A DNA stretch of 64,000 bases from Lotus japonicus (lineage: Eukaryota; Streptophyta; Magnoliopsida; Fabales; Fabaceae): NCBI RefSeq assembly GCF_012489685.1, contig NC_080042.1, forward strand, positions 31,191,158 to 31,255,157, given 5' to 3'. The first letter of the stretch is position 1. Every line of letters begins with the position of its first letter. The translations under genes were made by a program, and so were the position numbers. The notes under the pieces are model-generated. The model was given only the letters and a program-made list of their open reading frames with translations, was not told the DNA's origin and ran no database searches. Below, one piece after another: positions 45,180 to 58,292 of the stretch.

Positions 45180-46767
45180 GATTGAACTGTTCATGGCCAC
45201 TTTTTTGTTTGGAAGAGAGAATTTTGGGTTGGCCCCTTCCACTGCTATTCATTCCAGGTAATTGAGATGAAATGAGGAGCTAATCTCTGTTGCATAGCTT
45301 GCTGCTAGCCTCCGCCCTCGATTCAGGGACCCTGCGTTTGCGTATGCTATCCTACACGTACTTGACTGCCTTCTTCCGAGGTCATTTTGGAATCTGATAA
45401 TAAACCCCTCATCGAGGCTTGCTATGGGAGGAAGTAGATTGGAGTCTTAAAGACCATCATCACAAATATCAAAAGGCTGAGTAGTCACTTCGAGGACTGT
45501 AGATTCGTGTGGGCCCAACGTCAATCTAATGCATTGGCTTATGAAGTAGCACAGCTCAGATTCAACGGTCTACTCCCAAGCCTCTGGGTTTTGAACCCCC
45601 CCCCCCAGCATCCGTTCCATCATCGTACGCGAGGCCTCAAGTCACGTCAATGGTCAAGCTCGAACCAGCTAAGACCTTCGCCTCTCAACACGCTGAGTAG
45701 TCTTGTCTACTTTTTCCTAGCTAGTGCCTTGTCTAGGATTAGACTTTGTCAGGATATAGTTCTGTAAGACTATCTCCAATGGTTTCAACATTCAACACCC
45801 TCAACACTCCACTTTTTCTCTTTCCAACACTCCACATCACCTTCTCTCTCCAGTTCAACACTTCATTCAACTTTTACACACTCCAATGGCTTTTCATTCA
45901 ACACCCTACCCCCTACCCCACCACTTTTTTTTATTTCATATTTTGATTTAATTTTATATTTTTCTTTTTATGATTTCATAAAATTAAAATTTTCGATAAA
46001 AATTAAATCAAATAAACTATTATCAATTTAATTTAATTTAATGTTTTTTTTATTTTTTTAAATTAAATTAAATTAACGTAATATTTTTTAACGTAAATTA
46101 AATTAAAACACTTAACAATTTAATATTTTTTTAAAAAAATATACACAATAATTTATTTTATTTTATTAACTTCAAATGGAAGAAAAGAAACTAAGCACAC
46201 AATAATATATTTTATTTCAAAGCATAGGGGATAATAGAAAGATAATAAGATGAATAAGATAATGGAAAACTTGGTTTTTTTTTTCTGTGTTCAAATCAAA
46301 CGAACCAAGTCTCTATTTATAGAGAAAAAAAAATCATGAATTTTGGTAAAAAAATTATATTTTTTAAATTTTTTTTTGAATGAAATAATTGAGTTGGAAA
46401 GATTAGGATAAACGAAAATCGCCCGGACCAATCAAAAGGAGCCACGTGTTGATCTGCAGCCCCTCTCTCTCTCCACTGGGTCTCACACGCAGGTTTCAAC
46501 AATGTTGAATTTTTTCAACACCTCTCTCCCCCTTTCAACTTTCAACACTTCACTTCAACACCATTATTTACCCCTTTCAACACTAAACACCCCCCTTTCA
46601 ACACCATTAAAGATAGTCTAACTTGTGTCTAAGTTCCTATGACCTTGTATTTCGATGTCCCCAATCTCTAGCTAGTCTTGGGCCCGAGGCCTCTCTCCTT
46701 ATGGTTGTAAGTTGGCCACCGGCCTTTTTATTCAATGAAACTCCAACCCTTTGACCAAAAAAAAAAG
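45180..46767 (+). pseudogene. LINE 3' end with RNase H-like domain and poly(A), split by a MITE
   Basis: 45385-45600 translates as VILESDNKPLIEACYGRK, then (after a stop) HFEDCRFVWAQRQSNALAYE, the RVT_3 RNase H-like C-terminus of plant LINEs. The 3' untranslated part continues to 45767, is interrupted by the MITE, resumes at 46622 and ends in an A-run at 46757-46766. Premature TAG at about 45438. Confidence 0.68.
45768..46618. mobile_element. PIF/Harbinger-like MITE, 851 bp
   Basis: Terminal inverted repeats GACTATCTCCAATGG / CCATTAAAGATAGTC are flanked by the 3-bp duplication TAA (45765-45767, 46619-46621). Both subterminal zones are packed with TTCAACAC/CAACACTC direct repeats. The centre is A/T-rich with runs of AATTTAAT and no transposase. 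Confidence 0.75.
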
Positions 46768-46769
46768 AG

Positions 46770-47371
46770 TAGTTAATGAAGTTCAACCTCATAATCTTTG
46801 TTCTTCCTAATGTGTTTGACATGTAATTTACTGATCTTATAGTACTTACACTATGTTTTTACTTATTTGAGTTCCGCAGATGAAGTGGTTCCTTCATCAG
46901 AAACTTTGAATCCCTTGCACCAAAGTATTAGTATCTGCCAATAAAAGATTGGCAAGTTGAGAAGAGTCTAAGTTTCAACAACATAGAAGAAGCCCAATTG
47001 TCTTTATAGGACAATGGATTCTTGATTTTGAGGTTGGTTTCTTAAAAAAATTCTTGCTTTTTATGTTTGCCAATATACTAAGGCAAATTCTATGGTGCCT
47101 CCCTATTTTTAAGGGTGTGGTGCCTCCAACCCTTTTAGCAAATAATATGCTGCCATGTGTATTAGTATTTTCAAATTTTATTTTTCTGTTCAAATTTGAA
47201 TTGTTTTTTAGAAAATCAAAAATGTTTTATATATTTTTTTCAGAGGGGCCTTTTAGCAATTGTTTGAAAGTTGTATATTATCTTTTAACCATCATTGAGA
47301 ATTTTTACAAAGCTTATTCGTATTCTGAGTTCAACCCATTTTCTTCTTCTTCTTCCTTGAACCCTAAATAG
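46770..47371. other. Intergenic sequence upstream of the FAR1-like gene
   Basis: AT-rich, no supported gene. A 105-aa frame here is low-complexity Phe-rich and probably chance. Confidence 0.35.
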
Positions 47372-47499
47372 TATCAGCTTCTTCACCTTCCAGCTTCTTC
47401 ATCGTTCGTATTTCGCACACGAGGACCATTGTCGTTATCAGCTTCTTCACCTTACAGCTTCTTCATCGTTTGTTTTTCGCACACGAGGACCATTGTCGT
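47372..47499 (+). repeat. Tandem duplication, period 64 bp, in the FAR1-like 5' leader
   Basis: Two copies begin TATCAGCTTCTTCACCTT at 47372 and 47436 and contain CGCACACGAGGACCATTGTC. CT-rich, about 400 bp before the start codon. Confidence 0.85.
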
Positions 47500-50400
47500 T
47501 CGAGCTTTTTTATCTTCCATCTCGATTTGCCGTCAACAATCAAATAGCACGGTTCGTTTCTTAATTTGGGTTTAGTGTGTTTTGGTTCTAAAATCGCATT
47601 TTCCTAATCTATTATTTGCTGCTGTTGTTTGATTTCAAATTCAGGGGTTCTTATATTTGTGGGTTTTGAATCTGGGTTTAGGGTTTACATCGCATTTTGG
47701 GTATTGTGCTTTTGGGTTTAGGCTTTTGAATCGGTGGGTTTAGGGTTTAAAAAATCGGAATGAAATTTTTTTCGTTTAAGGTTTACAAAATTGATTTCGT
47801 TGTTTTCGAAAATCAGGTTTTGTTTACTTAAAATCTTTGTGTTGTCTTTATTTATTGGTTTCGTTGCATAGGTTTGTTGCCATGGCAGATGTGAATGAAT
47901 ATTTCTCTATTGACTTGTCTAATGATAGAGGTATGAGTGAGGATGATGATTCTCAGGCTGTGGCTGATGATGGCAATAATGAGAATTCTAATCCAGATCG
48001 TTGCAAATTAATCCCTAACTTGACAGCTGATGAGATAAGGGAGCTGGTGTTTTGTTCTGAGAAGGATGCTATTGAATTTTACCAACACTATGCCCATTTC
48101 AAAGGTTTTGGTGCAAGGAAAGATGATGTCCGTCGTGATCGAAAGGGTAATATTATTAGTCGTCAACTGGTGTGTAATAGGGAAGGTGAGAGACATGAGA
48201 AGCATGTGAATAAGGTTAGCCGAGTTAAAGAAGCAAAGCCTATTACCAGAGTGGCTTGCCCAGCAAAGTTCCGTGTCCGTTTTCATGCAGACTCAAGCAA
48301 GTGGAAGGTTGTGCTATTTGAACCAGAACACAATCATGGGTTGACACCTGCATCCCACGTTCATTTAATGCCCTCATTCAGGGGATTGACTGATGGTGAC
48401 AAGGCTCAAGTAGACAGTCTAAAGTTGTATGGGGTGAGAAGTTGCAACATAATGGGGCTTTTGATGGGTCAGAAAGGTGGGCATGAATCGGTGGGTTTTC
48501 TGAAAAAGGACTTATATAATCATGTTGATAAGAAGAAAAGGATAAGTTTAGGTGCTGGAGATGCAAACAGTGCATTGAGTTATTTGCAGCGTAAGGGGGA
48601 GAAGGATCCCATGTTTTTTTTCAAATTCACAAGATCAGGTGAAGAAAATCTTGAAAACTTGTTTTGGTGAGATGGAACAAGTCGCCTTGATTACCAAGCG
48701 TTTGGAGATGTCATTTGTAACACCCCGATTTCCGGGTGTCACTTAGTAACTTGAAAATAAAATAAGCGGAAAATGCAGGTATATTTTTTTCGTTTTCTTT
48801 TAGAATAAAGAACATTTTAAACTAAAGACTCAAGCCCAAAATGCGATAAACATAAACTAATATACAATACTATTACAGTCCTGCTGTAACTAAAAGCATC
48901 GTCACGAGTATCCTCAAGTGACGGCAAGGTTTACAAGTTTTCAGAAAGCATAATTAGTTCGAAATATTATACAAGTGACAGAAGGGAATAGTCAGCCCCA
49001 GATGGCCTCCTCTAGACCTCTACAACCGACTACTCCATGTGATTCCCAACTACGGAGAACCACACGAAAGTAACATGTCGGGGACCTACCCTGCCCCAAA
49101 ATATGAATGACGAATCAGAGCTATGACAGTAACAACCAACTCAAAATACTCTAACCACCCATATCCTACACTACTATCATCGACCCTCCCTCGATCAGGC
49201 ATGAAGTCCGGGTCCTCGTCGAAAGCTTCAGTAATAGTCATTTCGCTCCGGGTCTTTCCCGCACAACGAATCATCACGAACCGGCTGACGAACGCTTGGC
49301 AGCAGGCCGACCGCCCAAACACAAACATACAAACAAAGCCAAGGCGCTAGGGTCAACTTACAAAATACAATAGATATACAATCAACATGCGATAAAGGGG
49401 GTATATATATATGTTGTATATATACATATAAGTTATGTATTGCCTACCCTAAGGTATATACATAGCATGTTATCGAATCTCTAACACAATTCAATCATCA
49501 AAACACATAACGATGTTTATCAACATCAAATCATCAGATCTCAACAACTATAGTTAGAGTGCATGATATGTCATGCAACGTCAATCATAATAAGATGCAT
49601 TGTGTGCCAATGCAGAATATGCTGACACAAATCCGAATAACGTCACTCTGCTTGGCGACGGGACAAACCAACGGTATTGCCACTTAAAGGCTGGGCACCT
49701 CGAGACGATCGTAACACTGGCCTCGTGTTTAACCATTTCTGCTCGGGCGTCGCTTATCACCTTTGGCTATAGTCAAGACGATCCAACTCTACACGGTTCG
49801 ACCATTTCTGCTTGCTATGCCGGACATCAACAGGAGCGATACAACTCTACACGGATGATCGTTACTTCCTGTTGTGCCAGGTATAGTCAGGACCGATTCA
49901 ACTCTACATGGCTGATCGTTGCTTCCTGCTATACCGAAGTACTCCGCTTGGCACTTCATCGCATGTATGCATGAGCGCAATATGATTAGCAAAACAACGA
50001 TTCGTCCCCACGGGTAAAAATTGGTTCATTGACCAAAGGCTTCTACAACGAGAAACCTAGGCTATAGTCAAGTCGGTTGTGACCCTACGGGTTTAACCAT
50101 CCTGCTTGCTACGCCAGACATCAACAGGAACGATACAACTCTACGCGGCTGACCGTCACTTCCTGTTGTGCCAAGAGTACTCTACTAGGTACCTTACTAA
50201 CACCCAGACCCTTGGCTAAAGCCCGTCTTCAAATTCTTTTTCATAAAATGAGTTCCCTTAAAAAATAGTTCTCTTATTAGGTAAAATGTTCCATCGTAAG
50301 TTAGTGCATTATGTCGTTAATTCCAAAGTTCAGTTTTCATTTCCAACACCTTTCAAAATAAAGTTCCCAAAGCTAGGATCACCGACCCATTCCCGTTTTC

Positions 50401-52278
50401 CAAACTCACTTTCATTCCTAAGTATTTTCCGTTGAATCATCGTCATTAATTAAAAGCATTATATTCTTAATAAATATATTATGGATTTATTTACATAAAA
50501 CAGATTATGATTATTTTCGGTCCAAAACTCTATAAGTTCAAAGTTCCCATCAAACCCAAACAACTCCCCGAGAAAACACTAGATCCCCTAAAACAATAAA
50601 GGTTCCAACCTTGGTTCGACCTAACAAACATTCCCAAAACAAACCCGTCATTGTCATGACGAAGGTAAGTGTATTCTACACTCCAAAAGTGGCATCAAAA
50701 TGCACGAATATAGTCAGCACAATTTAATCATAAACGCAAATACATCAAGCTCTATCTAGCGATGAATCAATATGGCAGTGCTGTAAACATAACCTTGTCA
50801 TATCCACTAGAAAGCGATAAGACAGAAACCAGTAAACGGCTGAAGCCTCTCAGAAAACGGAGACACACGTCTCATATCAGTTCACTCGGCCGAAGCCTCC
50901 AGAAAACATTTTTCCATAAAGCGATAAACAATATCCAAGCAATATTCAACAACAAGCAATATTCAAGTCGAATTTATCGACGCCTACAATACAATAGCTA
51001 GTAAGTAAGTTGCCCTAACCTAGAGTTGTTCCAGTCTCGCGGTGTAGGTTCTCCTCACAAAGTTGCTCCGTAAATCCCAAAGTTCCTTCAACTGAACCTC
51101 GGAGAAAACAAAGCAGAAATCCATACAAAATCGATTAGCTCGATCACAACCCAACTAATTAACGATAGACAAAGCATTCGAAGCTTCAGAGTACAACAAT
51201 CGAGCACGAGAGGACGAGTTATCGCAAAAACGAAAACCTCCCCCCTAAACATGCTCACGGCCACTTAGGAGAAAAGGGTTCCGGCGCTTTATCTTCAATC
51301 TAAATTAATTCCTAGGTAGTTTTAGGGTAAAACTAGAGTAAAGAAACTGTCGGAAAAATTTTAGAACGACCGGGTCAAAATACGACTAGCTAGGGGCATT
51401 TTGGTCCAAAATTAAAGCTCAAAAACTCAAAGTTAACACTTCGGAAAACAAAATTGATGGGAACGTTCACAACAACATTTGTAGCAACTAATCCTAAAGG
51501 CACTAAGTCGGATTATGAATTTTCGACATTAAAGTTTCGATATGTGCACAAAAGGGTTTTTATACAGTTTTTCAGATCTTTGACAACTCGATTGAAATCG
51601 GCGAACAACGGCGAGTGTTCTAGGTTGTTGGGCAAGTATAGAAGGTATACCAAAATAAAAATCGGGAAAATCGGATAGTTTTACGAAAAGCTCGAAACTT
51701 TGAGCTCATAAATAGCTAAAGAAACGCGACAAAAAGTATGATCAGATGTAAGAATCAAGCAACTTACCTCGATGCCGTGAAGTAGAGACAAACTGCTCGA
51801 AGATCGGTCGAGAAACGACGAAGTTCTTCCTTCCTCTCCTCTCCTTCAAACCCGCGGCCTCCAATGGTAGTTGTGGGAGATATTTTGATTTTTTTACTAT
51901 TTATAGGAGAGTGAAATCGCGGGAAAATGAAAATTTCGCGATTCCGATTTTTGCAGCACGTTCATCGGTGAATTCTAAGCGAGATTCTGGCGACAGAATT
52001 CCATAACTCAAAACAAATCTCTATAATTTGGGAAAAACGATCCGAAAGCGGTGTAAGTTAATCTGCCCCGAAAAACTACTTTTTGCTGTGAAGGTCAGAC
52101 GACAAAACTTCGTTCTGAAGAAAGATTGGAAACGTCGAAAGAAATCTGGCAACGCGGATGGAAACTCCGATAGAAGCTTCGAATAGAAAAAGTCTTCATT
52201 CAGCGCTTGAATTTAGAGTTTTGCGAGAATAGAATTTAGAATCGTCGAACTTCCGAGAAGTGAAACCTATCGTGTGTA

Positions 52279-55200
52279 TGTAACACCCCGATTTCGGTGG
52301 CGTCACTTTAGTAACCAAAATAAACTTAATGCGGAAAAACGTGAATATTTTTTTTTGATAATAACTAAGACAGGACTGAATTAAATAAAACCCAAAAGCG
52401 AGAAGCAGTAAAACTAATATACAATATATATAACAGCCCCCGCTATAAGTAACAACCTCGTCACGAGTAAACCTCCAGTGACGGTAATAGAAGAGTAGCG
52501 CCCGTAGGCAATATGTACAAACCAAATACAAAGGTAAGTGCCCGCAACACTATCCCTCAAAACCGAGAATAAGCTGACCCAATGGTCTGAAAATAAGACC
52601 TCCTAAGTCCAACCAACTCTCTGTGATTCCCGTAAGGAAACCACACAAAAAGCTATAGGTGGGAAACTACCCTGTTCCCAAAGAAAACAAATGATGTTCA
52701 GAGCTAAGACTCTACTCCTACACTAATCCCATCTCGAGGAGCTCACACTAACACTCAATCCTACATGCTAGCATGATCGTCGTCCGAATTCGAAATCCAG
52801 AACAACCTAGTCTACATACACCATCCGTCCTCCTCTCGCGACCGTGATGCGCTCATGTTCCAGCATCTCACCCTAATTCCCCCCGAAGGGTGAACCGTCG
52901 TGAACCAGCCCGCCAAAGACATCTGACAATGGGCGTTTGTCCGCCAAAGCACACACAGAAGACGCGAGGGTCAACTCCAAAGAATTACATAAATAATAAA
53001 CCCAATAGGTACAGATAATAAGTTGCCACTTAGGCTTATAACTAGGGATAACATCCTAGGGTTGCATTATTCCACAAAGAATATAACGACAGTAAATCAC
53101 AGTTAACATGCATCAAGTAGAACTAACAAGTATCAAACACACTCATCAACTATGTCAGAATGCATGTTGCATGAGATGATATGGCGGTTAACCCAGTTAA
53201 CCAAATGCATTCCGGAAAGGGATGGACATCAAACGGATCAATCCTAGCACCAGCAACGGTGGGACCATTCTGCCCACGTGCCTCTTACACCAAACAAGGT
53301 ATGGACATCAAACGGATCAATCCTAGCACCAGCAACGGTGGGACCATTCTGCCCGCATGCCTCTGGGATGGACATCAAACGGATCAATCCTAGCACCAGC
53401 AACGGTGGGACCATTCTGCCCGCGTGTCTCTTACACCAAACCAAGGTAGCCAGATCAGCCATAACCCGTAGGTCTGCCATTTCGGTCTGCTACTAAGAGT
53501 CACTTAGCAGTGCTCTTACGCGGAAATTCTGGTCTTATAACCAATTTTGGAATCCGCCGTGGTCCGGTATCTCGCCGTGTTTAAACCACATAATGAGTGC
53601 ATGCAATGCAGTGATTAGCTAAACAACGTCTCCGACCTCACTCGACACGTCGCCACGTGTTCTAGCTAAATTAATGTCTCTAAAAGCTTACCCTAAGGTA
53701 AAGTCGATTCTGCGACAAAAGACACATTCTTCACAACAACACATAACCCACGATGATCTCCAAATCATCCGACTCATCTCAATCCGATGGTCACAACTGC
53801 TCAACGAGCACAGAGTATCACACTCTCGGAAACTAACGGTTTCCCGGACTTATCCCCAGGATAGCCCAACAACATAGCTGCTCCAACAACACAACAACAA
53901 ACGCTGCTCCAACAGCACAACAACGACATACTCAACACTTGGATCCGACGACACTTCTCGTTTTTCCAAAATTAAGATTTGACTTCCAATGCCTTCCTTC
54001 GAGGTTGTTATCATTACTTAAAGATTTAGAGGTTATTTAAGGTCTTATGAGTTTTCTTTATAAAATAGATTCCATTTTGTCTTATCGCAAGTCTTATACA
54101 TTTTCAGGATCTCCCAATCCCAAGTCGCTTCCAGAGAATGTCTCGATCCACTAAACAAAAATAAGGCCCGAACCTCGTTCGTCCTATCAAACTTTCTCAA
54201 AACTCTCAAAATAAAATCGGCATGACCTGCCCGCTATTCTCACCATTCAGAATCTCAGATCTCATTGCATAAGTATAAATAACTCAGCACAACCAATCAA
54301 CATGTCATATATCAATATATTAAGCAGTAACCACATAGCACTTAGCATATAAGGCATGCACCACACATCCTAAATTACCCAATTAGCACTTAGCATGAAG
54401 ATTCAATCTCAAAAGTATTCAGTAGATTCATCATCTACATTGTCAGCCGAAGCCTCAGAAAACATTTTCCAATCACACACAATCCAGTGCATAAACAGTA
54501 AACAATGTCGAAAGCATCGACCCTAAGCATTAACTAGAGATTCAGTGAGAAGCCCTCACCTGTAGGTTCTCCAGAGTTATCTCCTAAAGCTCCTTCACAA
54601 TCAAAGCCTTGCTCCGCTGGAAATTCCTCAAAATCACCTTTAGAGCAAAACCACAGAAATACTATCAGAATCTATCGGAAACTAAGCTATCAATACATCA
54701 CTAAGGTTACACGAAGTAGTACATACTCCGAGGTATGATAATCTAGCGCGAAAGGACAAGTTTTCGGAAAAGGAAATTTTCCTCCTCCTCCTTAATAGGT
54801 TCGGCCACTTTTCACAATTAGGAGACTCGATTTTTCTTCGATCAAACTTGGTTCCTATGCTATCATTAGCCGTAACTAAGGGTATTCTGAACTCGGAAAA
54901 ATTATCGGATCAAAAACTGTCGCAGGGGTATTTTGGTCATGATTTTTAACTTAGAATTTTCAAAACTGAAATCCCAAAAATCAAATTTGACAGGGACGTC
55001 ACCAACGACGTTTATGACAACTAATCCTACTAGCACTAAGCTAAGGCGATAGTTTTCAGCCTAAAGGTTGAAGCTTTACTCCAAAAACTCCAAAAATGGG
55101 TATTTAAGGCTAAAATTGATTCCGGCGGAATTCCGGCGACATAACGGAAAATCTAACCCGGCAGAAGTGATCTTGGGCACATAAGGAAGATGTTTAGAAT

Positions 55201-56171
55201 CAAAAATGAAATATTCAGGATAGTTTTGCAAAAACCCATAAACTATCAGCTCAGAAAAGTCTACATAAAAGCTATGGAAAAAGCGATCAGAGGTAAGGAT
55301 TAGCGACTATACCTCGAAACCTTGAAGTAGCAACTAACGGATCAACGATCAAGCAAGTAATGAAGAAAACTCTTCTTCCTTCTTCCTTGTTGAAGCTCGC
55401 GGCCTTGGAGAGAAAAATGGAGGAGTTTTGTGTTTTTTCCTCACTTGCTTGCTATATATAGAAGATGGAAATTCGCGGGAAAATGAAAGTTTCGCGAATC
55501 TGATTTTTCCGGCGTCATTCTCCGTGAATTCTAAGATATGTTTTGGCAAAAGAATTCCAAAACTAAAAAGATGTCTCCTTGTATTTTTGGCAACTAATGC
55601 ATAGTCGGTGTAAAACTATTTTACCCGATAAGTTGCTTTTTGCATCGAATGTCGGAATGGAAAACTTCCTTCTGAAGAAAGATTGAAATCATCAAGAGAA
55701 ATGGGTGTACGCGTTTGGAATATTCATTTGAAGCTCTGAATAGGAAAAGTCTTCATTGTCGGTTGATTCTAGGGTTTTGAAATACCAGGGTTTCGGTTTC
55801 GGCAACCTTCCGATGATTGGAATCGGACGTTCGTAGATCCTAGAGTTTCGCCTCGAAACGATTTTGATATATGGAAAAAGAGAAGTTCTAACATTTCTCT
55901 GAAGATTTTTGGACTAAAATCCTACAGTGTTCCAAGGGTGGAACATAGTGTTATTTCCTAAGATTCTTGTCCTAGGTTTTAAAGCGAATATTAGTCGTGC
56001 TATAACTTAAATCGACTTCGATACAATCCTTTGACTTTTCCTGAACTTCCTCCTTCATAAATTTATTTCATTTGGTAAACTCTAGTTTAGGATTCCCTTC
56101 ACGATATATCAACCCTAATCGTGAATAGGATTCTATTTACTTGGCATAAGCTTAAAAACTTGGGTCTTACA
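52279..56171. mobile_element. Second solo LTR nested inside the first
   Basis: TGTAACACCCCGATTTCGG...GGGTCTTACA, 3893 bp, with perfect duplication GTGTA (52274-52278, 56172-56176). It is a divergent member of the same superfamily; host LTR sequence resumes exactly at 56172. No coding region. Confidence 0.88.
53222..53440. repeat. Three-copy tandem repeat within the inner solo LTR
   Basis: Units starting ATGGACATCAAACGGATCAA at 53222, 53301 and 53368 (periods 79 and 67) share GCACCAGCAACGGTGGGACC. The middle unit lacks the CTTACACC tail. Confidence 0.88.
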
Positions 56172-57012
56172 GTGTACAGTCCAGAGTTCCGAAATGAAAC
56201 GTTGGTCGAGGGAAAAATAAAGAGAACTTCTTATTTTTCCAAGGATTTAGAATTTCTCTTAAACAATGCTTTAAGAGCGGAATTAGCCTTTTTTGGACAC
56301 TCTCGACCTTAGTCGGGTGTCGAAATGGCTCGTGCTAACTCTTATACTGACCACAGTACTATCCTCAAGCAATTTCCTGAACGTTATTCTTCATCCAGTT
56401 GTTCGAAACAGCATTCTCCTCTACAAGGCCCTTTTGCGGTTGAACTGGTTCTACTCTTGGGTTGAAAAAATAATTAAAAATAATTATTTAAATCCAAGTC
56501 TGAAATTTGGGTCTTACATCATTGTTTTTGACAGCACCTACAAGAAGAACAAGTACAACAAACCGGTTGTTATCTTTTCTGGCTACAATCATCACAAGGA
56601 GACTACAATTTTTGCATGTGCCTTGGTTTGTGATGAGACCATTGAGACTTACAAATGGGTCCTGAAAGCCTTGGATGAAGCTATGTTTGGAAAGCAACCC
56701 AAAGCTGTTGTGACTGATGGAGACAAATCTATGCATGAAGCAGTAAAGGTTGTGTTTCCTAATGCTACTCATAGGCTTTGTGGATGGCATATTCAGCAAA
56801 ACTGTCTTGAGAAAATTAAGATTCCAGATTTCTTGAATGAATTTAAGACTTTGATTTATGGGAATTTCACTCCAGAACGTTTTGAAACTAAATGGCTGCA
56901 AGTGATTGAAAAGTATGGTATTGGTGAGGATAAATGGATTAAACAGACGTATGAAACTAGGCAGATGTGGGCAACTGCGTTTATGCGAGAGAAATTTTTT
57001 GCCGGTATCAGG

Positions 57013-58220
57013 TGTAAGATCAAGTTTTGATCTAGTAGTACAACTCTATGTTTTGATGATTACAAGTTAACCCTTTGATATGAACAATTGTGGTACTCAA
57101 ACGTGTTTTTCTGAGTGTGCTATTTACAGGCTCTGACCTCAACTCAATCTCACACAAATCAGAAGCACTGTGCTTAAAGAGTGAACCAAGCAACGCTTTC
57201 GCATTCACCATGTTCAGTATGAACAGTGGAAAAGCTTCAGAAGTTCTGAAGTTACACAAACTCTGATGTGGACTCAGTCACTAAAGGCTCTGAAGATCCA
57301 GAAGTTCTGATAACCAAGAAACACTGAAGGTTCAGATGTTCTGATGGTGTAGAAGACTCTGAAGTTGCAGAAGCTGAATAGTGGAAACTCTGAAGTCCAG
57401 AAGCAAGAAACTCTGAAGGCCATGTTCTTCCCTCTGAGTTCAGAATCAGAAGATACAATGGTCAGAGGATCTGGGCTTTCCCTCTGACTCTGATCAACCG
57501 GCTTCACAAGTTCCAATATGAAGTATTCCCCTGATCAGAAGTCTCCTAGGTTTAAAGGTCAAGTCGCTATCCAAGTACAAAAGCAACTGTACCTCCCTGA
57601 CGACCTACCTAACGTTCTCAGCCACAGCAGAAGCTGGATTTTCCAGAACTGCCCTCCAACGGTAGCATTTCCCATGCATCGCTTAACCCTAATCCTTGGA
57701 GTATATATAGAGGCTGAAGACTGAAAGAAACGGCTAGAAGCATTCACATACGCGCAAGACAATCTTAAATTCTTCTAAGTTTTCTTTCATCCGAAATTCA
57801 TTGAGTTTACTATTAGCTTTTTAGAAGCAAATCTCTTGTAAACAATTCTTTGATAAACAGTTTGTTTAGTTCCTTTAGGAGATCAAGGTTGATCCGATCC
57901 TAGAGAAGACTAAGAGAGTGAATCTTAGTGTGAGCTAAGTCAGTGTAATTGTTAGTCACTTGTAGGTTTCAAGTGCAGTTGTAACTCTTACCTGATTAGT
58001 GGATTGCCTTCATTCTAAGAAGGAAGAAATCACCTTAACGGGTGGACTGGAGTAGCTTGAGTGATTTATCAAGTGAACCAGGATAAAATCCTTGTGTGCT
58101 TTTCTATCTCTTATCTTTAGCACTTAAGTTCTCGAAAGATTTGTCAAAATCTTAAAGGTGGAAGTTTTATACTGAAAACGTTATTCAAACCCCCCCTTTC
58201 TACCGTTTTTCATACCTTCA
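57013..58220 (+). repeat. 5' LTR of SIRE/Maximus element
   Basis: 1208 bp from TGTAAGATCA to CATACCTTCA. The promoter TATATATAG is at 57702-57709. U3 is dense in short AAGTTCTGA/CTCTGAAG motifs. The end is set by the adjacent primer-binding site. Confidence 0.82.
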
Positions 58221-58222
58221 AT

Positions 58223-58234
58223 TGGTATCAGAGC
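58223..58234 (+). other. Primer-binding site, initiator tRNA-Met
   Basis: TGGTATCAGAGC, two bases after the LTR end. Confidence 0.92.
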
Positions 58235-58292
58235 GCAAGTTCTGATTACCACACCTAACAGTGTTCAGTGATCCGGGCCGGTGTGAAAAACA

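Larger units (their letters stand above)
48716..56518. mobile_element. Solo LTR (Tekay-like family) inside the FAR1-like gene
   Basis: TGTAACACCCCG...GGGTCTTACA with the perfect duplication TCATT (48711-48715, 56519-56523). Without the inner insert it is about 3.9 kb and co-linear with the LTRs of the element at 29865-44452, including the GTACAGTCCAGAGTTCCG block. No gag or pol is present, so it is a solo LTR. Confidence 0.88.
47882..57012 (+). pseudogene. FAR1/FHY3-family (MULE-derived) gene, split by nested LTRs
   Basis: Two coding parts, 47882-48715 and 56519-57012. Part 1: ATGGCAGATGTG start, FAR1 DNA-binding zinc finger (LVCNREG, ACPAKFRVRF, HNHGLTP) at residues about 75-165. Part 2: MULE transposase core (FDSTYKKNKYNKP; VVTDGDKSM; HRLCGWHIQQN). 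Removing the insertion with one TCATT copy keeps the frame open (GDVI-VFDSTY). Such proteins derive from Mutator-like transposases and include light-signalling transcription factors. Breaks: TGA at 48668-48670 after NLFW, solo LTR 48716-56518, and truncation after FFAGIR where a SIRE element begins; the C-terminal SWIM zinc finger would lie beyond the window. It could be a host gene or a transposon copy. Confidence 0.85.

Noticed and set aside
52196..52531. 111-aa minus-strand ORF
   Set aside because: Crosses the junction between two nested LTRs, so it cannot be an ancestral gene.
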